From assembly GCA_029269725.1 (NCBI GenBank), contig JARJHS010000003.1:1-64000 (forward strand): 64,000 bases of DNA, given 5' to 3'. The DNA is from Pollutibacter soli (GTDB lineage: Bacteria > Bacteroidota > Bacteroidia > Chitinophagales > Chitinophagaceae). The position numbers were made by a program, and so were the translations under genes. Shown one piece after another: positions 1-9,090 of this stretch (position 1 is the stretch's first letter; every line of letters begins with the position of its first letter). The notes beneath the pieces are model-generated. The model did not search any database and had not been told where the DNA came from. It worked only from the letters and a program-made list of their open reading frames with translations.

Positions 1-12
1 TAACCTCCTTTT
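1..12 (-). promoter_or_regulatory. Possible Shine-Dalgarno of a gene left of the window
   Basis: Read on the minus strand, the first bases give AAAAAGGAGGTTA running off the window edge. This matches a strong ribosome binding site, and the layout resembles the leader of the hsp20 gene at 26858. A minus-strand start codon probably lies just outside the window. No coding sequence is visible to confirm it. Confidence 0.25.
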
Positions 13-56
13 TATACAGCTCAATTGTGTATAAACCTATATCCAAAACTGAAAAT

Positions 57-90
57 AAAAAAAGCTGCCTCATTTTACTTTTGAGACAGC
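57..90 (-). terminator. Rho-independent terminator of the DUF4142 gene
   Basis: On the minus strand, arms GCTGTCTCA (82-90) and TGAGGCAGC (64-72) pair over 9 bp with one G-U pair and a 9-nt loop. A run of seven U (57-63) follows. It lies about 30 bp after the DUF4142 stop. The pairing is complete only when read as minus-strand RNA, which supports this orientation. Confidence 0.75.
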
Positions 91-118
91 CTCTTTTATG
101 GATAGAATACTATGTCAA

Positions 119-685
119 TTATTTTAATTTTTTACGGATTGCTTCGGCTGCATCCAGATGTGCCTGCAATTTTGGAATGGTGCTGTTCACAAATGCTTTT
201 ACATCTGCATTCATATCATCATCGCTTGCATCTTTAAACAGGTCGATTGTTTTTTTATGATCCTTCACCATCTGGTCCATAAAATCCTTGTCAAAATCTT
301 TGGCGCTTTTTTCATTGAGTTTTGCTACATCTTTCTGATTTTCTTCAGATGGCGCTGAAGGAAGCGTAACATTCAAAGCTGCAGCCAGTTTTTTAACTTC
401 TGCGTTTGCGCCGGAATGGTCATCAACCATCATTTTTGCGAAATCTTTTACCTCCTTATGGGTAGCTTTTTGCTCACCTACTTTACCAGCTTCTACTTCA
501 GTTAAGCCACCATCGGCTGCTTTAACGAGAAAGTTGCTGGTATTCTCAACTGATTTAGTATCTGTGTTGGTTTGCTCTTGCTTTACTTCGTTGGTCGAGT
601 CTGCTTTTTCAACCGGATCAGACTGGTTGTTACATGCAAACAATACGGAAGAGCCGATTAATAAGAATAACGCGGTCTGTTTCAT
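119..685 (-). CDS. DUF4142 domain lipoprotein
   Basis: This is a secreted lipoprotein of the DUF4142 family, alpha-helical ferritin-like proteins common in Bacteroidota and of uncertain role. I chose the ATG at 685 rather than 721 because it gives a clean lipoprotein signal (MKQTALFLLIGSSVLFAC) with the lipid-accepting Cys at residue 18. An acidic, Ser/Thr-rich linker follows, then the helical domain. That domain has the family features 'AADGGLTEVEAGKV', 'KDFAKMMVDDHSGANAEVKKLA' split over two helices, and 'MVKDHKKTIDLF'. The gene is monocistronic, with a terminator directly downstream. The family assignment is firm, but no biochemical role can be read from the sequence. Confidence 0.88.
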   Translation of the reverse strand: MKQTALFLLIGSSVLFACNNQSDPVEKADSTNEVKQEQTNTDTKSVENTSNFLVKAADGGLTEVEAGKVGEQKATHKEVKDFAKMMVDDHSGANAEVKKLAAALNVTLPSAPSEENQKDVAKLNEKSAKDFDKDFMDQMVKDHKKTIDLFKDASDDDMNADVKAFVNSTIPKLQAHLDAAEAIRKKLK

Positions 686-844
686 TTGTCGAAATTTTAA
701 TTCAGGTTGTTTAAAATTCATGCCACGTAACCAGGAAAATACTCATCAATATATAGCGTGAAAAGACCGATATTAAAAAAGGAAGGAGAAACATCCGCAC
801 TATGTGGAATTTTGATGCATTGTAGTGGTTTATTTCTACAAAAA

Positions 845-3800
845 TCAAACCAGGTGGCTATGCATTGAAAGAACAACAATGAACTCCACGCCTCTTCCGG
901 GCTCGTTGTTTATTTGAATTTCCCCACCATGTGCTTTAATTATATCATATGAAAGTGACAAACCCAGACCCGTCCCGGTGCCGGTTGGTTTGGTGGTAAA
1001 GAAAGGTTGAAAAACTTTTTCGAGTACTCTTTCGGGAATACCTCCGCCGTTGTCTCTGATCCTTATTTCGACAATATCATTTATTTTTTTTGTTGTCAAC
1101 TCAACTACCGGAACGAATTCATTGCCTTCCACTTTTTTCCTTTCACACACTGCATAAAACGCATTGTTGTATAAATTCAATAACACACGCCCGATATCCT
1201 GTGGAACAATGTTGATTTTTTCAATAGATACATCCTTATCAGTTTTAAGTTTTATTTCTGCCAGGTTATCTGCATACGGCTGAGCACCTTTACCCCTGTA
1301 TCCATGATAGGCAAGTTGTAAATATTCTTCTGCCAGCGCATTGATATCTGTTGGTTCTTTCTGACCTGTTCCTGCGCGACTATGCTGCAACATACCTTTT
1401 ACAATGGCATCTGCACGTTTGCCGTGGAAGTTTATTTTGGTGAGATTTTCTTTGACCTCAGAAAGCAATTCATCTACTGCCGGGCTGTTTTCTCCGGCCT
1501 CCTTCCTGCTTACTCCTGCCTCTTCAAGCAATTCACTACTCACTTCAGAAAAATTGTTTACAAAATTCAACGGGTTCTGTATTTCATGTGCGATGCCGGC
1601 AGTAAGCTCACCCAGGCTCGCCATTTTTTCAGACTGTATCAATTGTTTCTGCGTAGACTTTAGTTCATCCAGTGATTGCTGAAGTTGTGCAGTTCGTCGC
1701 GCAACTTTCTCCTCCAGTTTTCTATTTTCTTTCCTTAGTTGATATGATCGGAAGTAGACAATACTCCAGATGATGCCGAAAATTGTAATCGCGAAAAGCA
1801 AATATGCCCACCAGGTTCTCCACCAGGGAGGACGGATAATAATTTTGATTGTTTTTTCAGCCCAGATACCATAGCCATTTGAACCCTTCACATGAAACAC
1901 ATATTCACCTGGTGGAATATTGAAGTAATAACCCCTGTGATCCAATCCTGATGTTCTCCAGGCATTGTCATAATGCTCCAGCATGTACAACACCTGATTT
2001 GATTCAGGAAAATTATAGTCGATAACGGCGAAATCAATTGAAAAAATATTCTGATTATAATTCAGCGTAATCATTTTTGATTCTGAGAGTGGCGCAGTCA
2101 GAATTTCTGCACTACTTGATTGTACAGTATTATTAGCGAGTCTGAAGTCGGTTAAAGCAATTATTGGGGGTGGTATCCCTTTTCCAGGATCTCCAGGAAA
2201 GAAATGATAAAATCCTTCAGCATGTCCGAAAAATATTTTTCCATTTCGTGTTCGGTAACTTGATCCATAATTGAAGCCGTAGGCATTCACATTAAATTTA
2301 CTGCCGTAATCAGCGGATTTTTTCGCTCGCATATCGATCATCTTAATGCCGTCAGGGTTTGCTAACCAGATGGCACCATTATTATCGTTAATGAGAGAAT
2401 TTGCATTTGTGATTTCTGACGTCGACATGGGGTCGGAAAATTGGTAAAAACTGTCAGTAGTCTTATCAAACTGGTAGAAGTTATTACCCCCACCCCATAC
2501 TGTGCCGGCACTATCTTCAAATAATCCTACAATTGAATTTCCTATAAGGTAACTTCGGATTTCGTTTCCTTGTGTATCGAGCAGATGAATTCCTCCCCCC
2601 ATCGTACTACCGATCCATATTTTTCCATCTTTAGTCTGAACAATAGCCGAAATAAAGTTTTGCCCGATAACATTGGTATCGCCAGGAAAAAAAATATATT
2701 GTCTGAATGTATCGGGGCCTGGAAACATAAGGTTTAATCCAAGATGTGTGCCGACCCATAACCTGTTCTGGCGATCTTCATAAATAACTCTGACCAGGTT
2801 ATTACCTAATGACCCAGCCACCGATGGATTATGCCTGAAGTGTTTAAAAATTCCGGTCTTTTTGTCAAGCTTATCAAGACCATATTCCGTACCAATCCAA
2901 AGGTTGCCCAAATGATCTCCCTTAAGTGCTGAAACCGTAAGACTACCTAACGAGTCCGGATGTCCATGTCCATCTCTGTAATGATGAAGAATACGAAATG
3001 ATGAATCTGTGTGCAAAAGACCTTCTTCATATGAACCGATCCACAATGTACCATCATTGTCTTCATAAAAGGAACTTACATCCTTTATGAGTTTATTTTC
3101 AAACGGAATACTCCATGTTGAAGTCTGGGCACGGTAAAGCTTACCCGAAAGTCCGGATATCCATGTAATACCTTCTTTAGTGTTGAATGAAGCCCAGGCA
3201 GTACGGTCGCCATAATTATTCGCAGTATCTTTTATAGATTCAAAATGAATTATTTTCTTTTTTACAGGATCGTAATAATTCAGTCCTGATTCAGTTGTGC
3301 CAATCCATATGCCGCCATTCACATCCTCGTTGATAAAGCTGATATGATCATATTGGTAAAAATATTTGTTTAAACGAGGCCGACTCAGTTTTTCGGGATG
3401 ATGCGGATCGTATGGAAATCGTCGAAAAGTTCCCTTTTCCCTGTCCATGATATGTAGTCCGTCGCCGGCAGTGCCTATCCAGAAATTTCCGTACCTGTCT
3501 TCTTCCATCGCCTTTACTCTATTATCAGTAAGAGAAGTTGTATCTCCCGGATGGTTTACAAACTTTTTGAATCTCCCCGTTTTTCTATCCATGCGATTGA
3601 GCCCCCCTTCTTCCGCTTTCAGTTTCTGATTATACACGCTGCCGGTTGCTATCCAAAGAGTTCCCCGTCTGTCTTCAAAAATGTTTGTGATATCATTACA
3701 ACTTATACTTGTCGAATCGGATGGATTGTTTAAGTATCGAATAAATTTTGATTTGGCAGTATCAAAACGACATAGTCCCTGCGTAGTACCAATCCATAAA

Positions 3801-4234
3801 ACGCCATCTTTGGAAACGAATAGTTTTCTTATTCCATCGCTCGGAAGTGTTGCGGAATCATTGGCCTCAAAACGGAAATGTGTGAATATCCCTGTAACAG
3901 GATCCAGTTTGTCGAGACCTTTATCTCCGGTACCGATCCAGATATTTCCGGAACTGTCACAAACTACTGCCTCCAGCGCATCGCTTACTATGGAATTCTG
4001 ATCGTGCGAATTATTTTTGTAAGTGGAATAACGATACCCATCATATCGATACAATCCCCTTTTTGTTGCCAGCCATAGAAAGCCGGTCTTATCCTGAGTA
4101 ATCGAAGTAACATGTTCAAAAGTTTTTCCTTCCGGCGGAAGAACTCTATGAAAAATAACGGGCTGGGCCTCTGCAATCGTTACCTGAAGAAGCAAACCAA
4201 TCGTCAAATTAAACCGGATTCTGCCCATAAACAT
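845..4234 (-). CDS. Two-component regulator propeller sensor histidine kinase
   Basis: This is a large periplasmic-sensor histidine kinase. An N-terminal signal sequence ('MGRIRFNLTIGLLLQ...AEAQ') is followed by about a dozen reg_prop repeats of the 'LWIGT..GL..LD' type, forming two beta-propellers. A Y_Y_Y domain ('PPGEYVFHVKGSNGYGIW') comes next, then one TM helix ('WWAYLLFAITIFGIIWSIVYF'), a coiled coil and the transmitter. The phospho-acceptor His is about residue 883 in 'GIAHEIQNPLNFVNNFSE'. The ATPase boxes are N ('LLNLYNNAFYAV'), G1 ('DNGGGIPE'), F ('FQPFFTTKP') and G2 ('GTGTGLGLS'). It ends after the ATPase, so unlike hybrid HTCS regulators it lacks receiver and AraC domains. No response regulator is adjacent. 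The start could also be 4273 or 4228. The ligand is unknown. Confidence 0.9.
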   Translation of the reverse strand: MFMGRIRFNLTIGLLLQVTIAEAQPVIFHRVLPPEGKTFEHVTSITQDKTGFLWLATKRGLYRYDGYRYSTYKNNSHDQNSIVSDALEAVVCDSSGNIWIGTGDKGLDKLDPVTGIFTHFRFEANDSATLPSDGIRKLFVSKDGVLWIGTTQGLCRFDTAKSKFIRYLNNPSDSTSISCNDITNIFEDRRGTLWIATGSVYNQKLKAEEGGLNRMDRKTGRFKKFVNHPGDTTSLTDNRVKAMEEDRYGNFWIGTAGDGLHIMDREKGTFRRFPYDPHHPEKLSRPRLNKYFYQYDHISFINEDVNGGIWIGTTESGLNYYDPVKKKIIHFESIKDTANNYGDRTAWASFNTKEGITWISGLSGKLYRAQTSTWSIPFENKLIKDVSSFYEDNDGTLWIGSYEEGLLHTDSSFRILHHYRDGHGHPDSLGSLTVSALKGDHLGNLWIGTEYGLDKLDKKTGIFKHFRHNPSVAGSLGNNLVRVIYEDRQNRLWVGTHLGLNLMFPGPDTFRQYIFFPGDTNVIGQNFISAIVQTKDGKIWIGSTMGGGIHLLDTQGNEIRSYLIGNSIVGLFEDSAGTVWGGGNNFYQFDKTTDSFYQFSDPMSTSEITNANSLINDNNGAIWLANPDGIKMIDMRAKKSADYGSKFNVNAYGFNYGSSYRTRNGKIFFGHAEGFYHFFPGDPGKGIPPPIIALTDFRLANNTVQSSSAEILTAPLSESKMITLNYNQNIFSIDFAVIDYNFPESNQVLYMLEHYDNAWRTSGLDHRGYYFNIPPGEYVFHVKGSNGYGIWAEKTIKIIIRPPWWRTWWAYLLFAITIFGIIWSIVYFRSYQLRKENRKLEEKVARRTAQLQQSLDELKSTQKQLIQSEKMASLGELTAGIAHEIQNPLNFVNNFSEVSSELLEEAGVSRKEAGENSPAVDELLSEVKENLTKINFHGKRADAIVKGMLQHSRAGTGQKEPTDINALAEEYLQLAYHGYRGKGAQPYADNLAEIKLKTDKDVSIEKINIVPQDIGRVLLNLYNNAFYAVCERKKVEGNEFVPVVELTTKKINDIVEIRIRDNGGGIPERVLEKVFQPFFTTKPTGTGTGLGLSLSYDIIKAHGGEIQINNEPGRGVEFIVVLSMHSHLV

Positions 4235-4560
4235 TTTTGAAAAATGCCTGGGTACAGGATTAACCGCGAACAAAAGAAATGCGAATACTTTTCGGCCTAC
4301 ATATCACTAAATTTAATGTAATCCCTCAATTTGACAGAAGAAGAATTCGGATAAATATCTGCTCACGAATTGCCGGAAAGAAAAAACACAAACCCGGCTC
4401 CTGAACGATATTAAAAGCACATAAAATTTGCATGTTTGTAAGGTGATTAAAAAAATGCATACCCGTTAAAAAAAATATCATCCTCCCTAACGACGAAGTT
4501 CAATTACCTCAGCTGAACAGTGACAGAAAACAGAAACATATAAAATACCGGAACTCTGCG
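4235..4560. other. Intergenic region, nothing coding
   Basis: This AT-rich spacer lies between the propeller kinase start and the end of the isomerase pseudogene. It should hold the kinase promoter, but no clear TAnnTTTG box was found on the minus strand. No gene or RNA was recognised. Confidence 0.4.
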
Positions 4561-4586
4561 TGGTCTGCTACCTGCTCACTGCTGCT
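4561..4586. repeat. CTGC-word intergenic repeat
   Basis: A short run of CTGCTACCTGCTCACTGCTG-type words sits directly after the stop codon of the isomerase pseudogene. The same word style recurs at 35012-35037. It belongs to the group of low-complexity word repeats scattered through intergenic spaces here. Confidence 0.45.
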
Positions 4587-4587
4587 C

Positions 4588-5523
4588 TTACATCATCGCT
4601 TCCCTCAACATCGCAATACTCTTCGGCACCGCTGTTGCAGGATCTTCTCTGCCTTCAAACTCCAGCGACAAATACCCCTGGTAATTTACTTTTTTCAGGA
4701 TGGAGAAGATTCGTTTGTAATCGAGATCGAGACTATACCATTCACCACCACCGTAATATGTTTTCGCCTGTACAAACTGCGTATATGGTGCAAGCATCTC
4801 CAGTTTGCTTTAAGGATTCTCGAGGAAATTCCCGGTGTCCATCATGATGCCAAACCAGGGAGAATCAATTGCTTTCTTTATTCGCAACTGCCCTTCCGGC
4901 GTTGAACAAAGACCCCAGTGATTTTCCAAAGCCATCAATACACCAAATTCTTCCGCAGCGGGCAGACACTGCTGAATGCTGTCAATACACCATTTGAATC
5001 CGTCATCTTCAGTATATCCTGGTAATACCGGTTCAATACCGCGGTTCTTCATCAGGTCATCAAAAGATTTAATCGTATTCCAACGTCCTGAATTTAATCG
5101 CAGACAAGGAATGCCCATCCTCGCGGCCAGTTCGATACATTTTTTTGTATGATCGATTTCTTTTTTCAGGAATGCTTTATCCGGCGAAACAAAACTCTGA
5201 TGAATAGACAAACAGGTAAAGGTGATGCCATTTTCAAATGCATGCTTTTTCAGATCCTGGATGTATTTGTTATCATCACCATCCATTTGTCTGTGAAGAA
5301 TATCGATACCCTCGACACCAAGTTTTGCTGCTTCATCGATAACCTTCCTGATCGGGTATTTTTCACCCCGGAAATGCCAGTACGAATAAGATGAGATACT
5401 GAGCTTTATTCTGCCGGCGGCTTCAATTTTGTCTTCTGAATCCAGGTGGAATTGCGGGACTAACGGCAATGCGAGCGTACCGGCCAAACCGTTTCTGATA
5501 AAGGAGCGTCTCGAGGATGACAT
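4588..5523 (-). pseudogene. Sugar phosphate isomerase/epimerase, interrupted by an in-frame TAA
   Basis: This is an exported xylose-isomerase-like TIM-barrel protein (AP endonuclease 2 superfamily). It starts with a Tat/Sec-type signal 'MSSSRRSFIRNGLAGTLALP' from the ATG at 5523. The barrel reads 'ISSYSYWHFRGEKYPI', 'GVEGIDILH', 'ALENHWGLC' and 'GIMMDTGNFLENP', then meets TAA at 4810-4812. The same frame continues as 'SKLEMLAPYTQFVQAKTYYG' to the natural end 'PKSIAMLREAMM' at 4588. Family members have Tyr at the stop position (NPY), so one base change TAT/TAC to TAA explains it. The missing C-terminal 70 or so residues include barrel strands and the 'LEFEG' motif, so the product is probably inactive. 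A sequencing error is the alternative. Confidence 0.8.
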
Positions 5524-5696
5524 TTGAAAAATTTTGAAAGAAGATATGAAGAAAACTTTGCTTTTCAACCCTGATCAGGAAATTTTTCATTCATCTGAAT
5601 GCAGAAAGGCCGGGCTCCATAATAGTTTTGCTGATTGGCGATAAATATTGGATTTTAGCTAAGTATATTTCTGCATTCAAAACAATATGCATGGTT

Positions 5697-6092
5697 ATGA
5701 AAATGATAACAGCATCGTTCCTGCTACGTTTTCCCGTAGCCGTCATCCTGCTGGTACATAGCGTTCCAGGGATGTTCAACAACGGCATCAATGACTTCGG
5801 AAAACTTTACCTCAATGAAGCAGGCTTTGCTCCTGTTGGCGTGCTGCTTGCATGGATCATCAAACTATCCCACGTCGTTTGTGCAATCTGTCTTTTAGTA
5901 AATCGCTTTATTATCGCTGCATGCATCATCACGCTCCTGATACTGGTAGTCGGCATTTTTATGGTTCATCTGAAAGACGGCTGGTTTGTTGTAGGGGGTG
6001 GTAGAAATGGTATCGAATTTAATTTTCTGCTGATATTCGTTTTGCTTGCAATTGTAAGGCTTGATCGTGCAAACCTGAGCGCAGCATTATAA
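5697..6092 (+). CDS. DoxX family membrane protein
   Basis: This small integral membrane protein of about 131 residues has four predicted TM segments: 'LLRFPVAVILLVHSVPGMF', 'PVGVLLAWIIKLSHVVCAI', 'FIIAACIITLLILVVGIFM' and 'FNFLLIFVLLAIV'. The 'HLKDGWFVVGGGRNGIEFN' loop before the last helix is typical of the DoxX/DoxD-like family. The family is linked to redox and membrane stress in other bacteria, but no specific reaction can be stated. ATGs at 5691, 5697 and 5703 are all possible starts; I use 5697. It is divergent from the isomerase pseudogene and convergent with the 7TM kinase, so it is probably transcribed alone. Confidence 0.75.
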   Translation: MKMITASFLLRFPVAVILLVHSVPGMFNNGINDFGKLYLNEAGFAPVGVLLAWIIKLSHVVCAICLLVNRFIIAACIITLLILVVGIFMVHLKDGWFVVGGGRNGIEFNFLLIFVLLAIVRLDRANLSAAL

Positions 6093-6293
6093 CTCTCAGA
6101 AATATTACCTCGCAGTCGGTGTCTGCTGTTACATGTGCGAATCACATTCAATTTTGAATTACTGGAAATTTTGGCGTCAGTGTCCGTACGTATGTAATAG
6201 TCAAAGCGTGAAATACCTCGCACCTGGCTAACGTTCTTTTACGGTTTAAACTTTTTATCCTTCGTTTCTGCATTTCTGCAAAACGCAGCGATT

Positions 6294-6339
6294 CAACGAA
6301 TAACGAAAAACGAAGAATGAAAAACTAACAACTAACAGC
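6294..6339. repeat. ACGAA-word intergenic repeat
   Basis: Near-periodic words of the type AACGAATAACGAAAAACGAA pass into ACTAACAACTAACA. They lie between the convergent DoxX and kinase genes. The reverse-complement word family (TTCGTTGTTCGTT) appears at 28968-29022. This looks like a genome-wide intergenic repeat type rather than a gene. Confidence 0.45.
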
Positions 6340-6357
6340 GATGAACCCCACCAGTCC

Positions 6358-8559
6358 TCACTTAATCAGCAATCCCTGCTGAGTGATCGGTAACACGATA
6401 ATAAATTCCGCCCCTTCGCCCGGCATACTATTGACATTTATTTCCCCCTGGTGTGCATGAATGATATCGTAAGCAATCGATAGACCCAGCCCCGTTCCTA
6501 TACCCGTTGGTTTTGTTGTAAAAAATGGTTGAAATATTTTATCAATTATTTTTTCAGGTATACCCTCTCCATTATCACTGATTGAAATCTCAATGCGATT
6601 AAAAATTTTTCTGGTACTTACTTTCACTGTTGGTAAATAGCCTTCATCATCTGTGATCGATTCTTCATCTGTGGAGTTTTTGCCTTTTTGACTGACAGAA
6701 TAAAATGCATTATTGAAAACATTAACCAATGCGCGACCGATGTCCTGCGGTACAATAACCATTTCACCAATACCTTCCTGTAGATCTGATGTAATTGCTG
6801 CCTGGAAACTATTGTCCTTTCCACGATAGCCATGGTATGCGAGACGCAAATATTCGTCGACAAATTTGTTAATATCCATCGGCATTTTCTGTCCGCTTCC
6901 ACCACGACTGTGCTGAAGCATTCCCTTCACAATGGAATCAGCTCTTTTACCGTGGTGATTGATCTTTTTTTCATTGGAGATAACATCAGTCGCTATAAGT
7001 TCGATTTCTCCAAAATTACCTTTCGATATTTCCTCCTTCATCTCCTGCAGTAAATCACCGTTCAGGTCGGAAAAATTATTTACGAAATTCAATGGATTCT
7101 GAATTTCATGAGCTATACCGGCAGTCAGCTGACCGAGTGAAGCCATTTTCTCCGATTGAATCAATTGGCTTTGTGTTGACCGGAGATGTTCAACAGTTGC
7201 CCTGAGTTCCGAAGTTTGCCGGGCAACCTCTTCTTCCAGCAGGCGCTGCTGATGTAAAGCGACTTCCTTTTTTTCTTCAGAAAGCCTCACGATTTCCTCC
7301 GCATTTCTCCTTACTTCACTAATGATTTCCCTGAATCGGAAGCTTACATAAAACAATAGTCCTAAGGGAAATGAAAGGTAAATAGCAGAAACAAATTTCA
7401 GTGCGTGCGGAAATATCTGAACCCTGTACCTTGAACTGAAATAAACAAAAACTGCGATCCAGAAAAGCGTCAGTACCATTCCAACTATTATCGCCCATTG
7501 TGCACCACGTAGTTTTTTCCAGGAAGTCGCAATATACCATACACAGATTCCGAGTACTGTTGCAACGAGTATATTACGAAGAGTAGCATCAGGGAAAAAC
7601 ATATTAAAGATGCCGAGCAATAACAATCCAGCAAGAATTATCCGGATAGGTGCAACGATCCGGCTATGAAACACCTGGCCGATGATAATTACCATCATCC
7701 ATAAACTCAAGGCGATAAATATTTCGAAAAGGTAACGATAGTTTTGATAGGCAGAATACGTGTTATTGCCATTCTCCGACGTTGCGTAGGAAAGGATGGA
7801 AAAAGTCAGAAAACTGGTACAAAGTGCAATAGAGAAAAAATTCTTTTCTTTATTGTTCTGAATATAAATCAACCAGAATAATAAACTCAGTATTGCGCAA
7901 ACAGCAATTAACGCTGTATAATAAATCTTCCATTCATTTATATGCCTGGCCAGTGCATTGTTATAGAGTGGACCTGTTAATCTCAGGAAAGCCTCACCTT
8001 CAGTTTGTTCAAGTCTTAAAATTCGGTTTGGAAAGCCAACAACGGTGTCCCTGATATGAACGGCAATAACATGACTGATGCCTTTTTCCATTTTAACAGG
8101 AATGGGCAACTTATTTAATGGATTGAATTCATGAAAGTGTCTGCCATCCGCTCCGGTACTTCCCAATCGACTTACAAGAACACCATCCAGATAAAGATCC
8201 GCAGCCGCCCAGTTATAATACCTTAATCCTAACAGAATATTACCAAATGAAGTATCGGGAATAAATCTGAATCTTAGCCAACCCTCAAGCCTTCCGTTCT
8301 CAGCCATATCGGTACGTAGATCCAGCGGACTGAGCTTCGCCCAATCATCGTCATCAAAATCTTTTGCTGCCCATGAGATATCATTTCCTTTCCTGAAATG
8401 CCAGCCATCCATTCCGCCAATAAAAACTTCCTGGATATTATTGAACATTGAAGGAGTGATCAGCACTCCCTGTTCCTGGGAATATATACCTGAATAAAAA
8501 GAACAAAGAAATAAAGAAAGGGTAAAACGTGCCGCAGCGGAGACATAACGGTTCCGCAT
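6358..8559 (-). CDS. 7TMR-DISM sensor histidine kinase
   Basis: This is a membrane sensor kinase. I chose the ATG at 8559 because it gives a clean signal peptide ('ARFTLSLFLCSFYSGIYSQ'). A periplasmic 7TMR-DISM extracellular domain of about 190 residues follows, with a jelly-roll, carbohydrate-binding-like fold ('GWLRFRFIPDTSFGNILLGL'). Next are seven TM helices (7TMR-DISM_7TM), a coiled coil rich in Glu, and a transmitter. The phospho-acceptor His is about residue 484 in 'GIAHEIQNPLNF'. The ATPase boxes are 'VNVFNNAFYSV', 'DNGEGIPE', 'FQPFFTTKP' and 'GIGTGLGLS'. There is no receiver domain and no adjacent response regulator. The family is thought to sense small molecules such as sugars. The ATG at 8667 is less likely. 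Confidence 0.88.
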   Translation of the reverse strand: MRNRYVSAAARFTLSLFLCSFYSGIYSQEQGVLITPSMFNNIQEVFIGGMDGWHFRKGNDISWAAKDFDDDDWAKLSPLDLRTDMAENGRLEGWLRFRFIPDTSFGNILLGLRYYNWAAADLYLDGVLVSRLGSTGADGRHFHEFNPLNKLPIPVKMEKGISHVIAVHIRDTVVGFPNRILRLEQTEGEAFLRLTGPLYNNALARHINEWKIYYTALIAVCAILSLLFWLIYIQNNKEKNFFSIALCTSFLTFSILSYATSENGNNTYSAYQNYRYLFEIFIALSLWMMVIIIGQVFHSRIVAPIRIILAGLLLLGIFNMFFPDATLRNILVATVLGICVWYIATSWKKLRGAQWAIIVGMVLTLFWIAVFVYFSSRYRVQIFPHALKFVSAIYLSFPLGLLFYVSFRFREIISEVRRNAEEIVRLSEEKKEVALHQQRLLEEEVARQTSELRATVEHLRSTQSQLIQSEKMASLGQLTAGIAHEIQNPLNFVNNFSDLNGDLLQEMKEEISKGNFGEIELIATDVISNEKKINHHGKRADSIVKGMLQHSRGGSGQKMPMDINKFVDEYLRLAYHGYRGKDNSFQAAITSDLQEGIGEMVIVPQDIGRALVNVFNNAFYSVSQKGKNSTDEESITDDEGYLPTVKVSTRKIFNRIEISISDNGEGIPEKIIDKIFQPFFTTKPTGIGTGLGLSIAYDIIHAHQGEINVNSMPGEGAEFIIVLPITQQGLLIK

Positions 8560-8984
8560 AAGGTAAGACTTACAGAAAACTCCATCCCCTCGAAACCGAT
8601 ACACCCGTAATAGCATAGGCAGACTCAACAGAATAAAGTTTTGGTTACCCTTGTGTTTAATATTCACTTGTAATATAATAACAATACGAATCCGCTTGCA
8701 TAATACCGGTGAATTTCATTATCAAAAAATGCAGGCTCAACGATATTGTAATCACCGAAGAACAGAATTTTCCGAAACAATTGTCGATAAGCTACATTCT
8801 GTGATTGATTTACCAACTGGTTATCGGGTACTGGTGCAGGTAAGTAAATGCGGAGAAGAAATGCAAACTTCTTTTCGATCAAAGTGTAAAACATCGCATT
8901 ACATGCAGAATAATCTGTCTCTGAAAAGTATTTTCCCTTTTTTTAAAAGTGGCAATCGGGTTAAATTGTTTCTGCTAAAAACAA
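8560..8984. other. Intergenic region upstream of the 7TM kinase
   Basis: This spacer is about 425 bp and should contain the kinase promoter. Short ORFs cross it on both strands (for example 8651-9049 on plus and 8664-8894 on minus), but their composition is unlike the neighbouring genes and one runs through the 36-bp palindrome. I therefore call no gene here. Confidence 0.4.
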
Positions 8985-9020
8985 CCAGGTATCCGATACT
9001 TGCAAGTATCGGATACCTGG
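8985..9020 (-). terminator. Perfect 36-bp palindrome, probable terminator of the cytochrome gene
   Basis: Two 18-bp arms, CCAGGTATCCGATACTTG (8985-9002) and its exact reverse complement (9003-9020), meet without a spacer. Read on the minus strand it lies 70 bp after the cytochrome stop and is followed by TTGTTTTTAGC, so a long-stem terminator is the simplest reading. Perfect symmetry over 36 bp is more than a terminator needs. A protein-binding site or a repeat-family member is possible. Confidence 0.6.
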
Positions 9021-9090
9021 CGAAAAAATTTCCTATGGTCCATTTTTAAAAAATCCCTGCAATCTTGAAATAAAAGCAAGGAATTTCTGG

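Noticed and set aside
8651-9049. 132-codon plus-strand ORF upstream of the 7TM kinase
   Set aside because: It runs through the kinase N-terminal region and the perfect palindrome, has no recognisable domain, and its composition is unlike the neighbouring genes.
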